A stretch of 23,995 nucleotides of DNA from Coptodactyla brooksi (lineage: Eukaryota > Arthropoda > Insecta > Coleoptera > Scarabaeidae), in the NCBI GenBank assembly GCA_033557675.1, contig JAWQRM010000331.1, forward strand, positions 1-23,995. The letters are read 5' to 3'. The position numbers were made by a program, and so were the translations under genes. Positions 1 through 9,216 of this stretch are shown here, piece by piece. The stretch's first letter is position 1. Every line of letters begins with the position of its first letter. The notes below the pieces were generated by a model. It did no database searches. It saw only the letters and a list, made by a program, of their open reading frames with translations, and was not told where the DNA came from.

Positions 1-38
1 TAATTGGCACATATGAACTGTCAATGTCAATGTGACAT
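1..38. repeat. 38-bp perfect inverted repeat, left arm
   Basis: Positions 1-38 are the exact reverse complement of 859-896. The first 14 bases (TAATTGGCACATAT) also pair with 67-80, so the left end alone can fold back. The exact match contrasts with the divergence of the surrounding units and suggests a recent inversion, conversion or an embedded foldback element. Confidence 0.8.
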
Positions 39-858
39 AGGTAATTTGTCCATTTGAACCATTTTTATATGTGCCAATTACTGAATTTATAGGTTATATT
101 TAAGTACCCTATGTATTTTTCATTTATATTTTTTGTAATTAAATAAACAATAACGCACATTATCCTGTTTTGTTATTTAAATTTCTATTTATTTGTAATT
201 AAATAATTAATAAAGCATTTTATTATTTAAATTTAAGGATTCCTATGAACTGTATAAAATAACTGTCATTATGACATCTAAAAATGGTTCAAATCGAGCA
301 ATTACTCAATGTACAGGTTATGTTTTTTATTTTTAATTTTTTAAAAACATTAGTATATTATTTAAATTTCTATTTTGGTATGATGAAATAATCAATAATG
401 CATACTATAACGCTTTCTTATTTAAATTGAAGAATAACTCTATAAAATAACTGTTATTATGACATTAAAAAATTGTTCAAATGAACTAATTGCTCAATGC
501 TAATAGGTTATGGTTTTTATTTTTAATTTTTTAAAAACAATAGCTTGTTTTATTATTTAAATTGAAGAATTTTTGTGAACTGTATAATATAACTGTCACT
601 ATGACATATAAAAATGGTTCAAATGGACCAATTACTTAGTTTATAGCTTACACTTTTTTATTTTTAATTTTTTTAAAAACAATGGTATGTTCTATTATTT
701 AAATTTCTATTATTTTATGCTAAAATAATAAATAATGCGTACTATAACGTTTTATTATTTAAATTGAATTGACTTTTTATGAACTATTCTTTATGAAATA
801 GAGAATTCATATGATTTCTATAAAATATACCTGTCGAAATGACTGTTATGCTGTCAAT

Positions 859-896
859 ATGTCACATTGACATTGACAGTTCATATGTGCCAATTA
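859..896. repeat. 38-bp perfect inverted repeat, right arm
   Basis: Exact inverted partner of 1-38. It lies just before the second copy of the higher-order segment (887-1040). Confidence 0.8.
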
Positions 897-2330
897 CTGA
901 ATTTATAGGTTATATTTAAATATCCTATGTATTTTTCATTTATATATTTTTTTGTAATTAAATAAACAATAACGCACATTATCCTGTTTTATTATTTAAA
1001 TTTCTATTTATTTGTAATTAAATAATTAATAATGCATATTATAGCGTTTTATTATTTAAGACTTACTATAAACTGTATAAAACAACTGTTATTATGACTT
1101 CTAAAAATGTTTTTTAATCTTTTGAATACATTCGAGTTTTTTATGAATTTCGATTTTTTATGATTAAATAATGAATAATGCATATTATAACAATGTATTA
1201 TTTAAATTAAAGAATTCCTGTAAACTGTATATAATTATTATCATTATCAGATTTAAAAATGGTTCAAATTAACCAACTAGTCAATTTATGGGTTATATTT
1301 TTTATTTTTAATCTTTTAAAAACAGTAAGTTTTGTTATGTTGTGTAAATTTGTATTTTTTTCTAATTAAATAATGCATACTACAGCGTATTTATTTAGTT
1401 ATTTAAATTGAAGAATTCCTATAAGCTGTATAAAATGACTGTCATTATGACATCTAAAAATGGTTCAAATGGACCAGTTACTCAGTTTATAAGTATGTTT
1501 TTTTTTATTTTTAAGTCTTTAAAAATATCAGCATCTTTTATTATTTAAATTATTATTTTTTATGATTAAATAATGAATAATACATACTACAACGTTTTTT
1601 TTATTTAAATTGAAAAATTCCTATAAACTGTATAAAATAACTGTCAGTATGAAATCTAAAAATGGTTCAAATGGATGAATTACACAATTTTTTGTTTTTT
1701 TTTATTTTTAATGTTTTAAAAACAGTATGTTTTATTTAAATTTCTATTTTTTCATGATAAAATAACGAATAATTCAGACAATAATATAGTGCTTTATTAT
1801 TTAAATTCAATAATTCTTATACACTGTATAAAATAACTGTTATTACGACATCTAAAAATGGCTCAAATGAACTAATTACACAGTTTATGGGTTATGCTTT
1901 TTTATTTTTAATTAAAAAAATAGCATGTTATTTAAATTTCTACTTTCTTATAATTAAATAAAGAATAATGCATACTATAAAGTTTTGTTATTGAAATTGA
2001 AGAATTCCTATACACTGTATAAAATAGCTGCCATTATATCTAAAAATGGTACAAATGGACCAATTACTCAGTTTATAAGTTTATATATTTTTAGATTTTT
2101 TAACAATAGCATGTTTTATCATGTAAATTTCTATTTTTTTTTATTAAATAAAAAACGAATTTTTTTATTAAACGAATAATGCTTACTATAACGCTTGATT
2201 ATTTAAATGGAAGAATTATTATGAGCTCTATAAAACAACTGCCGTTATGATATCTAAAAATGATTCAAATGGAATAATTACTCAGTGTGTTTTTTTTAAC
2301 AATAGGATGTTTTATTATGTAAATTTCTAT

Positions 2331-2610
2331 TTACCGGTTTCTCTCGAAGTTGTGTGCTTGTAAATTTTTTCGCTTTCCGTTTGCATCCGTAATTTTAAAT
2401 CGATTTTAAAGTTGGGTTGTTTTGACATTTGCCACGTCAAAGTGACGTTTGACGTTTGTGCTAATACTTAAATGGACTAATCTATATCTCTTACAGATTA
2501 ATCTATACAGATTAATCCATAACTCTTATACATTTTGTAGATTAACATCACAAATATTGTAAAAATAATTTCTTTCGCATATAAATAAAGAGAAAAAAGA
2601 AAAAGTTATG
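2331..2610. other. Intergenic spacer between satellite and tRNA
   Basis: No coding sequence is seen. It contains a cluster of TGACGT-type motifs (CACGTCAAAGTGACGTTTGA near 2433-2452) and three short repeats of AGATTAAT around 2495-2545. A run of five A on the plus strand at 2600-2604 is the oligo-T terminator of the neighbouring minus-strand tRNA. Confidence 0.5.
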
Positions 2611-2683
2611 CATCCCTGGTGGGGATCGAACCCACGACCTTTGGATTAGAAGTCCAACGCGCTATCCTCTGCGCCACAGGGAC
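2611..2683 (-). tRNA. tRNA-Arg (anticodon UCU)
   Basis: The reverse complement folds as a 73-nt cloverleaf without an intron. The acceptor arms are GTCCCTG and CAGGGAT with discriminator G (the first pair is a G-U wobble). The anticodon stem TTGGA/TCCAA encloses the loop CTTCTAA, giving anticodon TCT, which reads AGA. The internal promoter is present: A box TGGCGCAGAGG and B box GGTTCGATCCC. Five T residues (plus strand 2600-2604) form the Pol III terminator. It is divergent from the coiled-coil gene whose start codon is about 140 bp away. It looks functional. Confidence 0.96.
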
Positions 2684-2826
2684 TGGATGTTGTCAGGTCT
2701 CCTCAGAGCGATAACTTCGCGATTAGCCTTTCGCTTTCGTTTTGCGAAATTTTCGACCGTCCGTTTTCGAAACGTCAAAATTTCCAGTAGCAGAACGTAC
2801 GGAACGTTCGACCGGCCCCACCGAAG

Positions 2827-3150
2827 ATGTGCGACACGAAAGACAAGATAATCAAGATCACGAAGGAAATCTGCAGGCTGAACCAGGAGAAGGACAATTT
2901 GGAGAGGAAGATCGACGATACGCTGAAGGAGGTGTCCGTCATAAACAGGGACATATTCGAGGCGGAGAAGGATGTGCGGAGGGCGGCCAAGGCGAAGCTG
3001 GCGAGAAATTGCCAGGAGAGGTTCAAGGGGGAGATCAGGAAGCTGAAGCAGCAGCAGCACACGGCCGAGCTGCTGTACGACACGTACGAGAAGCAGCTGA
3101 GGAGAGCGATGAAGGAATACGAGGAGTGCGGGAAGACCATCAACAGCTGA
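2827..3150 (+). CDS. Small coiled-coil protein, 107 aa, unrecognised
   Basis: An intronless frame of 107 residues made largely of charged heptad-like sequence. About residues 5-50 (KIIKITKEICRLNQEKDNLE onward) and 65-100 are predicted helices rich in K, E, R and Q, with few prolines or glycines. There is no signal peptide or membrane segment. The frame is much more GC-rich than its surroundings, like the exons of the aminopeptidase downstream, which supports real coding. It ends with TGA, and an AATAAA lies at 3219-3224. The longer frames overlapping it on both strands are compositional shadows. I do not recognise the family; a structural or cytoskeletal partner protein is only a guess. Confidence 0.72.
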   Translation: MCDTKDKIIKITKEICRLNQEKDNLERKIDDTLKEVSVINRDIFEAEKDVRRAAKAKLARNCQERFKGEIRKLKQQQHTAELLYDTYEKQLRRAMKEYEECGKTINS

Positions 3151-3218
3151 ATCTATATTGATAATTTTGTTTTTATGAATTTTGTAATTTGGTTTTATTA
3201 TATCGTTTTTATTAACGA

Positions 3219-3224
3219 AATAAA
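3219..3224 (+). terminator. AATAAA polyadenylation signal of the coiled-coil gene
   Basis: A canonical AATAAA 69 nt after the stop codon, followed by AT-rich sequence. It sits about 310 nt before the aminopeptidase start codon, so the two genes are tightly spaced head to tail. Confidence 0.65.
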
Positions 3225-3244
3225 TATTGACATCGCACAACGCA

Positions 3245-3532
3245 GCATTTTTTCAATTAATTTCAATACTTTGACGGGTTAAGCGGTAGATGGTGCGCGA
3301 ATGTCGGTCAAACGTTCGACAGACAGGTGAGCCGTCAAAACCGGATCGCGAATAAAAACAAATCGAGTGGTATTGGCAAAATTCAATTGACTTTCGCGTA
3401 ACCAACGTAACCCCGATAACGTTTTTAATATTGTATTTTTAAACAAAACAACAAAATCTGTTTGGTGCCGTCGTTAGTCTGGTCTAAATTTACTATTGTA
3501 AAATGTGTAATGTGTAACAGCTCGATGCTAAA
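3245..3532 (+). promoter_or_regulatory. Putative aminopeptidase promoter and 5' UTR
   Basis: The spacer between the coiled-coil gene and the aminopeptidase ATG. It is richer in CpG than the flanking DNA (GGTGCGCGAATGTCGGTC around 3290-3307) and has no obvious TATA box. The start at 3533 was chosen because it opens the frame that splices in phase to the next exon and gives a plausible transit-peptide-like leader. No exact transcription start can be assigned. Confidence 0.35.
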
Positions 3533-6500
3533 ATGTCGGTTATTTTAACGGGTCTGCGCAGGAAACATGGCGCCTTCAAGTGTGTAGTGCGCACGTTGGG
3601 AGGGATACGAAATTTCAGTGCCGAGGGCACCGCACCGAATGAGGACAAGGTGAGTGTTCCGAAGAGGGGGGTTTCGGAGGGCCGTTTGTCAAATTTGACG
3701 TGACGCGTTCGCGTTTTGTAGAAAGGCCTCATCGTCGGGGTCTACCACAACGATGAGAGTACGGAACCGGTCTTCACCCCGTCCGGACAGAAGTACAACG
3801 ATAAATTGAATGGGAAGCTGTTCGATCTCGTCAAAGCGTGAGATGGCGATTTTTTTTGGGGAAGAATGTGCCGCAATCTTTTTTTTTCTTTTTGTATTTC
3901 AGGGCCGGGGGCGAGATAAAGCGAGGAGGCGCGAGGGTCTTCAACAACATCGACAACGAGTTTTGGTCGGTGGCGGTGGTGGGCCTCGGGAGCGAGAAGC
4001 TGGGCTACAACGAGCAGGAGGCCATCGACGAGGGCCTCGAGGCGACGCGCGTCGCGGCGGGCATCGGCGCGCAGCGCCTCCTGAAGGAGGGCGTCAAGCG
4101 GATCATGATCGAGGGCCTCGGACACCCCGAGCAGGCCGCCGAGGGCAGCGCCCTCGCGCTCTGGCGCTACCAGGACAACAAGTCGAGGGACCAGTGGCTG
4201 CAGATACCGACGCTTGAACTGTTCGACGAGCCGGACGCCGAGTCCTTCCAGAGGGGACTCTTCAAGGCGGAATGCCAGAACCTGGCGAGGCGCCTCAGCG
4301 ACACCCCCGCGAATCAGATGACCCCGCTGCACTTCGCGCAGGAGGCCGTGAACGAGCTGTGCCCCTGCGGGATCAAGGTCGAAGTGCACGATAGGTGCGT
4401 ATCTTTTGTTACGATTTCTTCGGGAAATATCGACTTGAAAGGAAAAATTGTGGAATGAATTTGAAATGCGTTGATGAACGATAAATACAATAACATCTTT
4501 ATTAGAATAATCTTTAATAATTGTAAAATATTGTTAATATATACAGTATGAGGATAAAATATCGTACCATAGGACTTTTAAGCCGCACCCGCAATACGTG
4601 TTAAAGCGGGCCTTATGGTAATTACTCGTGGGCATTATTCAGTTGTTTAGCACACAGAGCACATCTATTTCTAATGAACATAATTAAAAGAAATTGGTGA
4701 GACAAAGTACAAATATGAGACAGTTCAGCAAAAAAAATTGTGAAAGCATAAACAAAGAAATACCGAACGATATATATCTGCTGCGTTTTTAGAGGACAGA
4801 AGGTGATTTTTACTATCGCAGAACGCCGACTAGAATTCACAGAAATATTGTAATCACTAAGCACTGCAAAATAACTGTGGGTTAACACGTGTTTGTTTGC
4901 TTTAACTGTCTTGATATTGGTGTTACGTTTTGATACACCGAAACTCGTTCGTTTTTTACGCGAGATAATTTTATAGTGAATTCTTTTTACGGCATTTGTG
5001 ACGGCGTAATAACAGAACCTGCTTAACACGTTGACTGCCAACTACGAGATAACTACGATTAAACTCGAAACATATCAGTGCTAATATCGATAGATGGCTT
5101 CTGGGAAAAGAACAAAAAATCAATGCCAAAAAAAACGAATATAGAATATAATTATAAAAATTAATTCAAATTCAAGAAATAAAATAATTTTCTTGAAACA
5201 ATCTTTTGCACAAAGGGGTGGCTGCTCTTTACAGGCTGGACAGAAATAACGCGTTTCTCGGCGTTTTTTTGCTTTGTAGGACGCTGTTTTTTTTTTGGTA
5301 GGTGGTAGACCCTCTAAATAATGGAGCTCTTGCAATTTAATTTTTTTCGAAACTGGTTGAATCTCTTCTCCAATTAACGCGACGACGAATTCTTCTCTGA
5401 ACTTTATCAGTTTATTTTAGAAGAAGTTACTTTTTGAACAATTTTTTGAGCATTGCGTATATATATATTTATAATATGTAATGAAACCTTTTTGGGCCAT
5501 CTAATAGTCTTTCTTAGAGATGAGTAGTACGAAAGCATTTAATTTGATCGGTCAATGCCAGAGATTGCATTATTGTAATCTCGAATTATATTCGATTTCA
5601 TAGAAATTTTTCCATTGCGATTGGGCACCTCTACCATTTCAACGGCACGCATGTTTGATATACTAAGGACATTTTGTTTGTCTTGCCATTTGCATACAGT
5701 AACAGGACCATTTTGCTGCCAAATACACTCCCTTTTTTTCAGTTTACGATTTACCACATCTCTGGGGTTTCCTTTTCTGTTATTTCGTAGGGTTCCACAC
5801 GCATAAGTATTTCATGTATTTAGCAGTTTTGTAAGAGTAACAGAATTATAAAAATTATCAAAACAATGTCAGTAGTGTGACCTATATTATTGTCAGTTTC
5901 CTCAGATTTTCCGCTGTAAATCTTTATTTTCATTACAAGACCATCCGACTCGCATAGTTCATACAGTTTGATACCATATTTGTGTTTTTTATTTTTTACG
6001 TATTGTCGGAAAAGCAATCTTCCCCGCCATAGCATCACGAATTCATCAATACAAATATTTTTATCTGGTACATAGTTTTCACGCATAATGTTATTGAAAT
6101 GATTTAGTATTGGTCTCATCTTGTGTTGAGTTATCAACCAAATGAAAATAACTAAGTAACAACTGGAATCGATTTCGACTCGTATGTGAGCGCCAAAAGT
6201 TTACATTATATAGCTTGTTTGTGCTCCAGTAATGTTCAATTAATGAAAAAGTACACGGTCCCATTTGCGCCAAAAGTCCAATAAAAAGTTTCATCTCTGC
6301 AGCACTGACGTCTTGCCACTTTGATAACCTATTAGATTTTTTTATTGCTTTGCGTTTTTCAATTTCTTGCACAGCATATAAATTAATTTGTTCCGCCAGT
6401 AACGCAAGAAATTCATCAGAAAAAAATAAGTCCACCAGCGCTTGTACTGTAAAATTTGTCGTATCCAATTTCACACCAACATTTTCTTGGAAAATAAATA

Positions 6501-9216
6501 ATTCAGGATTTTGTTGTATTTCAGGCAGTCAACGTGTTAAAGAAACAATATATATAAAAACAGTTTAGAAAAAAAAGAAAGGAGTGGAGAGATTAAAAGA
6601 AACTTTTCTTAATTGATATACATTTTGACGACGAGCTGAAACAATTCGTCATATTTATATTTGAAGATAAAAAGAATTTAATACTGCCTGGAAAATATAT
6701 CGGGTAGCAAAATAAATGTCCTCGGCATTTCAGAATATTGAAATTCTATTGAAAATTTTCGATTTTACCAATTTCTAATTCTTCCGGCGAAAGGTCATTT
6801 TTTGCGCTGAAAAGAGTTGAAACCATCTTCGTGGTATTATGTCAGAAGAAAGATTGAACAGTAAGGCTGTATTGTATATAGAAGAAGAAATACTAAATAA
6901 TGATGGCACTTCAAAACTAATTTGCGAATTTGCAAAAGAAAAACCAAGAAGAAAGTATATTTAATTAATGTTTTCAATATAATCCCGAATTCAAGGTACC
7001 TTTTTGTTTTTTTTTGTCAGAATATTATAATTTCAGCTGTTGTTTCTTTAAATATGTTTAGCCAGAAGAAAAATTATTAAAAGCTTTCCTATATTATATT
7101 AATTTCTTATGTTATGTTGCATTTTTTATATTATTTTATTTGTATTATTTTTGTATTATATTATTTTAATATTTTCAATGTAATTCCGAATTCAAAGTAT
7201 CTTTTTGTTTTCTTTTGTCAGAATTTTTTTAAATATGTATAGCCAAAAGAAAAATTATTAATTTTTTTTTGTTTTATATTAATTTTTTATATTACATTAC
7301 GTCATTTATATTGTTTTTATATTTTATTTTATATTACATATTGTTATTACTTTCTTTAGATACCACCTTCTATATTCTTTTTTCGTACCTTGTATATTCT
7401 TAGATGACCTTTTTATTTGCTGTATAGTTTTCCCAGTTTTTATAGAGAGTGAGTTGTAAAATATAGTGACCAATTTTATGTAGTTTAGGTTGACGGTATA
7501 ATTGGGGAAGAAAATATATCATCGACTTAACGTATCCACTTGTTAATGTATTTGTTAAAAGGATTAAGACCGTTTGTTTCATTTTTAAATCATTAATGTA
7601 TAGATGTGCTAAATAGCCTGATAGTAGACCTTCAGTAGCTTGAAATAGTATCATTAATTGAAACGTTGCGGGATAAGTTAACATTGGCAAAAGATGAATT
7701 AGAAAGATGAATTTAGTCTGTTGTATGAATTGAAGAGTATTGTAAGAGATTTGAATATATTAAGTAGTAATTTAGCTGTGAAACAAGTGGGTGAGTTATA
7801 AAATGTAGCAACCAATTTTATGTAGTTTAGATTGACGGTATAATGGGGGAGAAAATATATCATCGACATAACGTATCCAGTTGTTAATATATTTGTTAAA
7901 AGGATTAAGATGGTTTGTTTCAGTTTTAAATTATTAATGTATAGATGTGCTAAATAGCCTGATAGTAGACCTTTAGTAGCTTGAAATAGTATCATTAATT
8001 GAAATGTTGCTGTATAAGTTAACAATGTCAAAAGATGGATTAGAAAGATGAATTTAGTCTGTTGTATGAATTGAAGAGTATTGTAAAAGAATACACACTT
8101 GTTAATGTGTTTGTTAAAAGGATTAAGATCGTTTGTTTCAGTTTTAAATCATTAATGCATAGATGTGCTAAATAGCTTGATAGTATAGACCTTTAGTAGC
8201 TTGAAATAGTATCATTAATTGAAACGTTGCCATATAAGTTAACAATGTCAAAAGATGAGTTAGAAAGATGAATTTAGTCTGTTGTATGAATTGAAGAGTA
8301 TTGTAAGAGATTTGAATATATCAAGTAGTAATTTAGTTTGCTTAATTATTACAGGGACTGGATAGAGATGAAGAAGATGTGCGCGTTCATGGCGGTCGCG
8401 AGGGGCTCGTGCGAGCCGCCGATCTTCCTCGAGATCAGCTACTGCGGCGGTCCGCCGGACCAGAAGCCGTTCCTGATCGTGGGCAAGGGGATCACGTTCG
8501 ACAGCGGCGGCCTGTGCATAAAGACGTGCGCCGGCATGGACATCTACCGGGCGGACATGTGCGGGGCGGCGTGCATCGTGGGGGCCGTGAGGGCGGCGGC
8601 CGCCCTCAGCCTGCCGATCAACATCAACTGCTGCATACCGCTGTGCGAGAACATGCCGAGCGGGATGGCGATGAAGTGCGGCGACCTGGTGATGGGCCTG
8701 AATGGGAAGAGCATCATGATTGAGGACACGGACAACGAGGGGCGCCTGATTATGGCGGACGCGCTCGTGTACGGCCAGATGCAGTACAAGCCGCGCCTGA
8801 TTATCGACCTGGCGAGCCTGACGCCGGGCATCAGGTCGGCGCTGGGCGCGGCGGCCGCGGGCGTGTTTGCGAACTCGCAGACGATGTGGTCGCAGGTGAG
8901 GAAGGCGGGCGTCATCACCGGGGACCGCGTGTGGCGCATGCCGCTGTGGAAGTTTTACACGAAGAAGGTGACTGACTACCACTCGCACGACGTGAACAAC
9001 AAGGGCTGGGGCTACGGGGACCCGTGCCTCGGGGCGGCCTTCCTCAACGAGTTTGTGCAGTGCGTCGACTGGATCCACTTTGACATAACGGGCGTCGGGA
9101 TGCTGAGCCACGAGACGGTGTACCCGTACCTGACGCCCGGCAGGATGACGGGACGCCCAACGAGGACGCTGATACAGCTCCTCTACCAGCTGGCGTGTCC
9201 GCAACCGGAGAAGTAG
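3533..9216 (+). CDS. Leucine aminopeptidase, family M17, four exons
   Basis: Exons 3533-3649, 3722-3837, 3903-4394 and 8355-9216 have GT-AG borders and consistent phases and give 528 aa, close to the length of animal LAP3. The enzyme removes N-terminal residues, classically leucine, using two metal ions in a hexamer. Residues 1-30 are rich in Arg and hydrophobics without acids, so a mitochondrial targeting signal is possible. The catalytic domain is complete: Lys286 in GKGITFD, Asp291, Lys298, Asp309 in RADM, and Asp368, Glu370 and Arg372 in DTDNEGR. These match the spacing of bovine lens K250, D255, K262, D273, D332, E334 and R336. Substitutions near the site are RADMCG for RADMGG and DTDNEGR for NTDAEGR. 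A sperm-type (S-Lap-like) paralogue is possible. Exons are GC-rich; the 3,960-bp third intron is AT-rich and full of transposon relics. Confidence 0.93.
4395..5022. other. Aminopeptidase intron 3, 5' part, nothing recognised
   Basis: AT-rich DNA after the donor GTGCGT. An imperfect inverted repeat (CCATAGGAC near 4567 against CCTTATGG near 4611) surrounds an ACGTGTTAA that resembles the terminus of the neighbouring piggyBac copy. A 139-codon minus-strand frame (4622-5041) runs through the piggyBac end and resembles no family I know, so I do not call it a gene. Confidence 0.4.
5027..6536 (-). mobile_element. piggyBac-type DNA transposon, internally deleted copy
   Basis: Both ends are intact: the 13-bp terminal inverted repeat CACGTTGACTGCC at 5027-5039 and its exact complement GGCAGTCAACGTG at 6524-6536. 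They are flanked by TTAA target duplications at 5023-5026 and 6537-6540. This fits the piggyBac superfamily exactly. At 1,510 bp it is shorter than typical autonomous elements (about 2.4 kb): the 5' part of the transposase gene and a central piece are missing. It lies in intron 3 of the aminopeptidase in the opposite orientation. Perfect ends suggest it could have been moved in trans or inserted fairly recently. Confidence 0.92.
5115..6522 (-). pseudogene. piggyBac transposase remnant
   Basis: Minus-strand segments in family order. First is an N-terminal DDE-domain part (6091-6522) with LSKWQDVSAAEMKLFIGLL and FWRSHTSRNRFQLLLSYFHL. Next is the first catalytic Asp in ICIDEFVMLWRGRLLFRQY (about 5990-6065), then GPVTVCKWQDK and IIRDYNNAISGIDRS (5539-5757). 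Last is the Cys-rich C-terminus RRETRYFCPACKEQPPLC (about 5200-5260). The stretch that normally carries the second catalytic Asp (the YTDNFYTS-type motif) is absent between about 5800 and 5890, with a frame change there. The frame is open into the right inverted repeat with no upstream ATG, so promoter and N-terminus are lost. It cannot encode a complete transposase. Confidence 0.88.
6541..7449. other. AT-rich intron DNA with a local duplication
   Basis: Besides the hAT relic at 6786-6964, a segment of about 100-120 bp is present twice: 6971-7090 and 7172-7275. The shared core runs from TTTTCAAT through CCGAATTCAA to TAGCCA(G)AAGAAAAATTATTA. The first copy has an extra 20 bp or so in the middle. 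The rest is low-complexity T/A sequence without coding potential. Confidence 0.5.
6786..6964 (+). pseudogene. hAT transposase C-terminal (dimerisation) relic
   Basis: Two adjacent plus-strand pieces in different frames match the usual hAT C-terminus. SFFALKRVETIF (from about 6797) corresponds to the SFSALKRIKTYL-type motif. After a frame change near 6830 comes GIMSEERLNSKAVLYIEEEI and then an FAKEKPRRKYI ending with TAA at 6962-6964. In hAT elements this region forms the alpha-helical dimerisation domain. Nothing of the catalytic domain remains, and no ends or target duplications are visible. Confidence 0.65.
7450..8338 (-). repeat. Tandem array of deleted Penelope-like RT segments
   Basis: Direct repeats with a 341-bp period: unit 1 about 7450-7790, unit 2 about 7791-8084, unit 3 about 8085-8338. 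At the unit 2/3 junction about 124 bp is missing. Read on the minus strand, each unit carries reverse-transcriptase blocks in several frames: LYRQPKLHKIG, NSPTCFTAKLLLNIFKSL, SSFDIVNLYGNVSINDT (motif with the first catalytic Asp), GLLSGYLAHLYIND and NWIRYVDDIFS (YVDD box). The order and wording fit Penelope-like RT with the spacer between the FDIV and GLLSG blocks removed. Unit 2 keeps both FDIV and YVDD (7853-7882). Unit 1 has a stop in place of the YVDD tyrosine and FAN for FDI. Unit 3 lacks YVDD. The last unit stops about 16 bp before the aminopeptidase exon 4 acceptor. Confidence 0.75.

Larger units (their letters stand above)
1..2330. repeat. Diverged AT-rich satellite, about 11 units
   Basis: A block built around the anchor CTGTATAAAATAACTGTCAT, followed by a segment like GACATCTAAAAATGGTTCAA. 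The anchor recurs in diverged form near 251, 440, 581, 815, 1070, 1226, 1425, 1628, 1824, 2015 and 2225. Spacing is mostly 190-210 bp, with outliers from about 140 to 255. Between anchors each unit has T-rich tracts and ATTATTTAAATT motifs. A higher-order duplication is visible: about 72-225 is nearly repeated at 887-1040. No coding potential; the short frame at 1985-2179 is only repeat sequence. The array probably continues left of the window. Confidence 0.85.

Noticed and set aside
1..2330. CRISPR-like or coding interpretation of the left repeat array
   Set aside because: Units are about 200 bp, diverged, and continuous without spacers; this is eukaryotic satellite DNA.
2662..3240. Long minus-strand frame of 192 codons over the coiled-coil gene
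   Set aside because: It runs antisense to a better gene and across the tRNA. Its leucine- and arginine-rich composition is what the complement of GC-rich coding sequence gives.
4622..5041. 139-codon minus-strand frame in aminopeptidase intron 3
   Set aside because: It starts inside the piggyBac inverted repeat, has no recognisable domain and no promoter, and occurs in AT-rich intron DNA.
7400..8031. Membrane-protein-like minus-strand frames in the tandem repeat
   Set aside because: The leucine-rich frames are out-of-register readings of reverse-transcriptase segments; the RT motifs appear when frames are switched.
8260..9204. 314-codon minus-strand frame over aminopeptidase exon 4
   Set aside because: Antisense shadow of a strongly GC-biased exon; His/Arg/Val-rich with no domain, while the plus strand has the full M17 active site.
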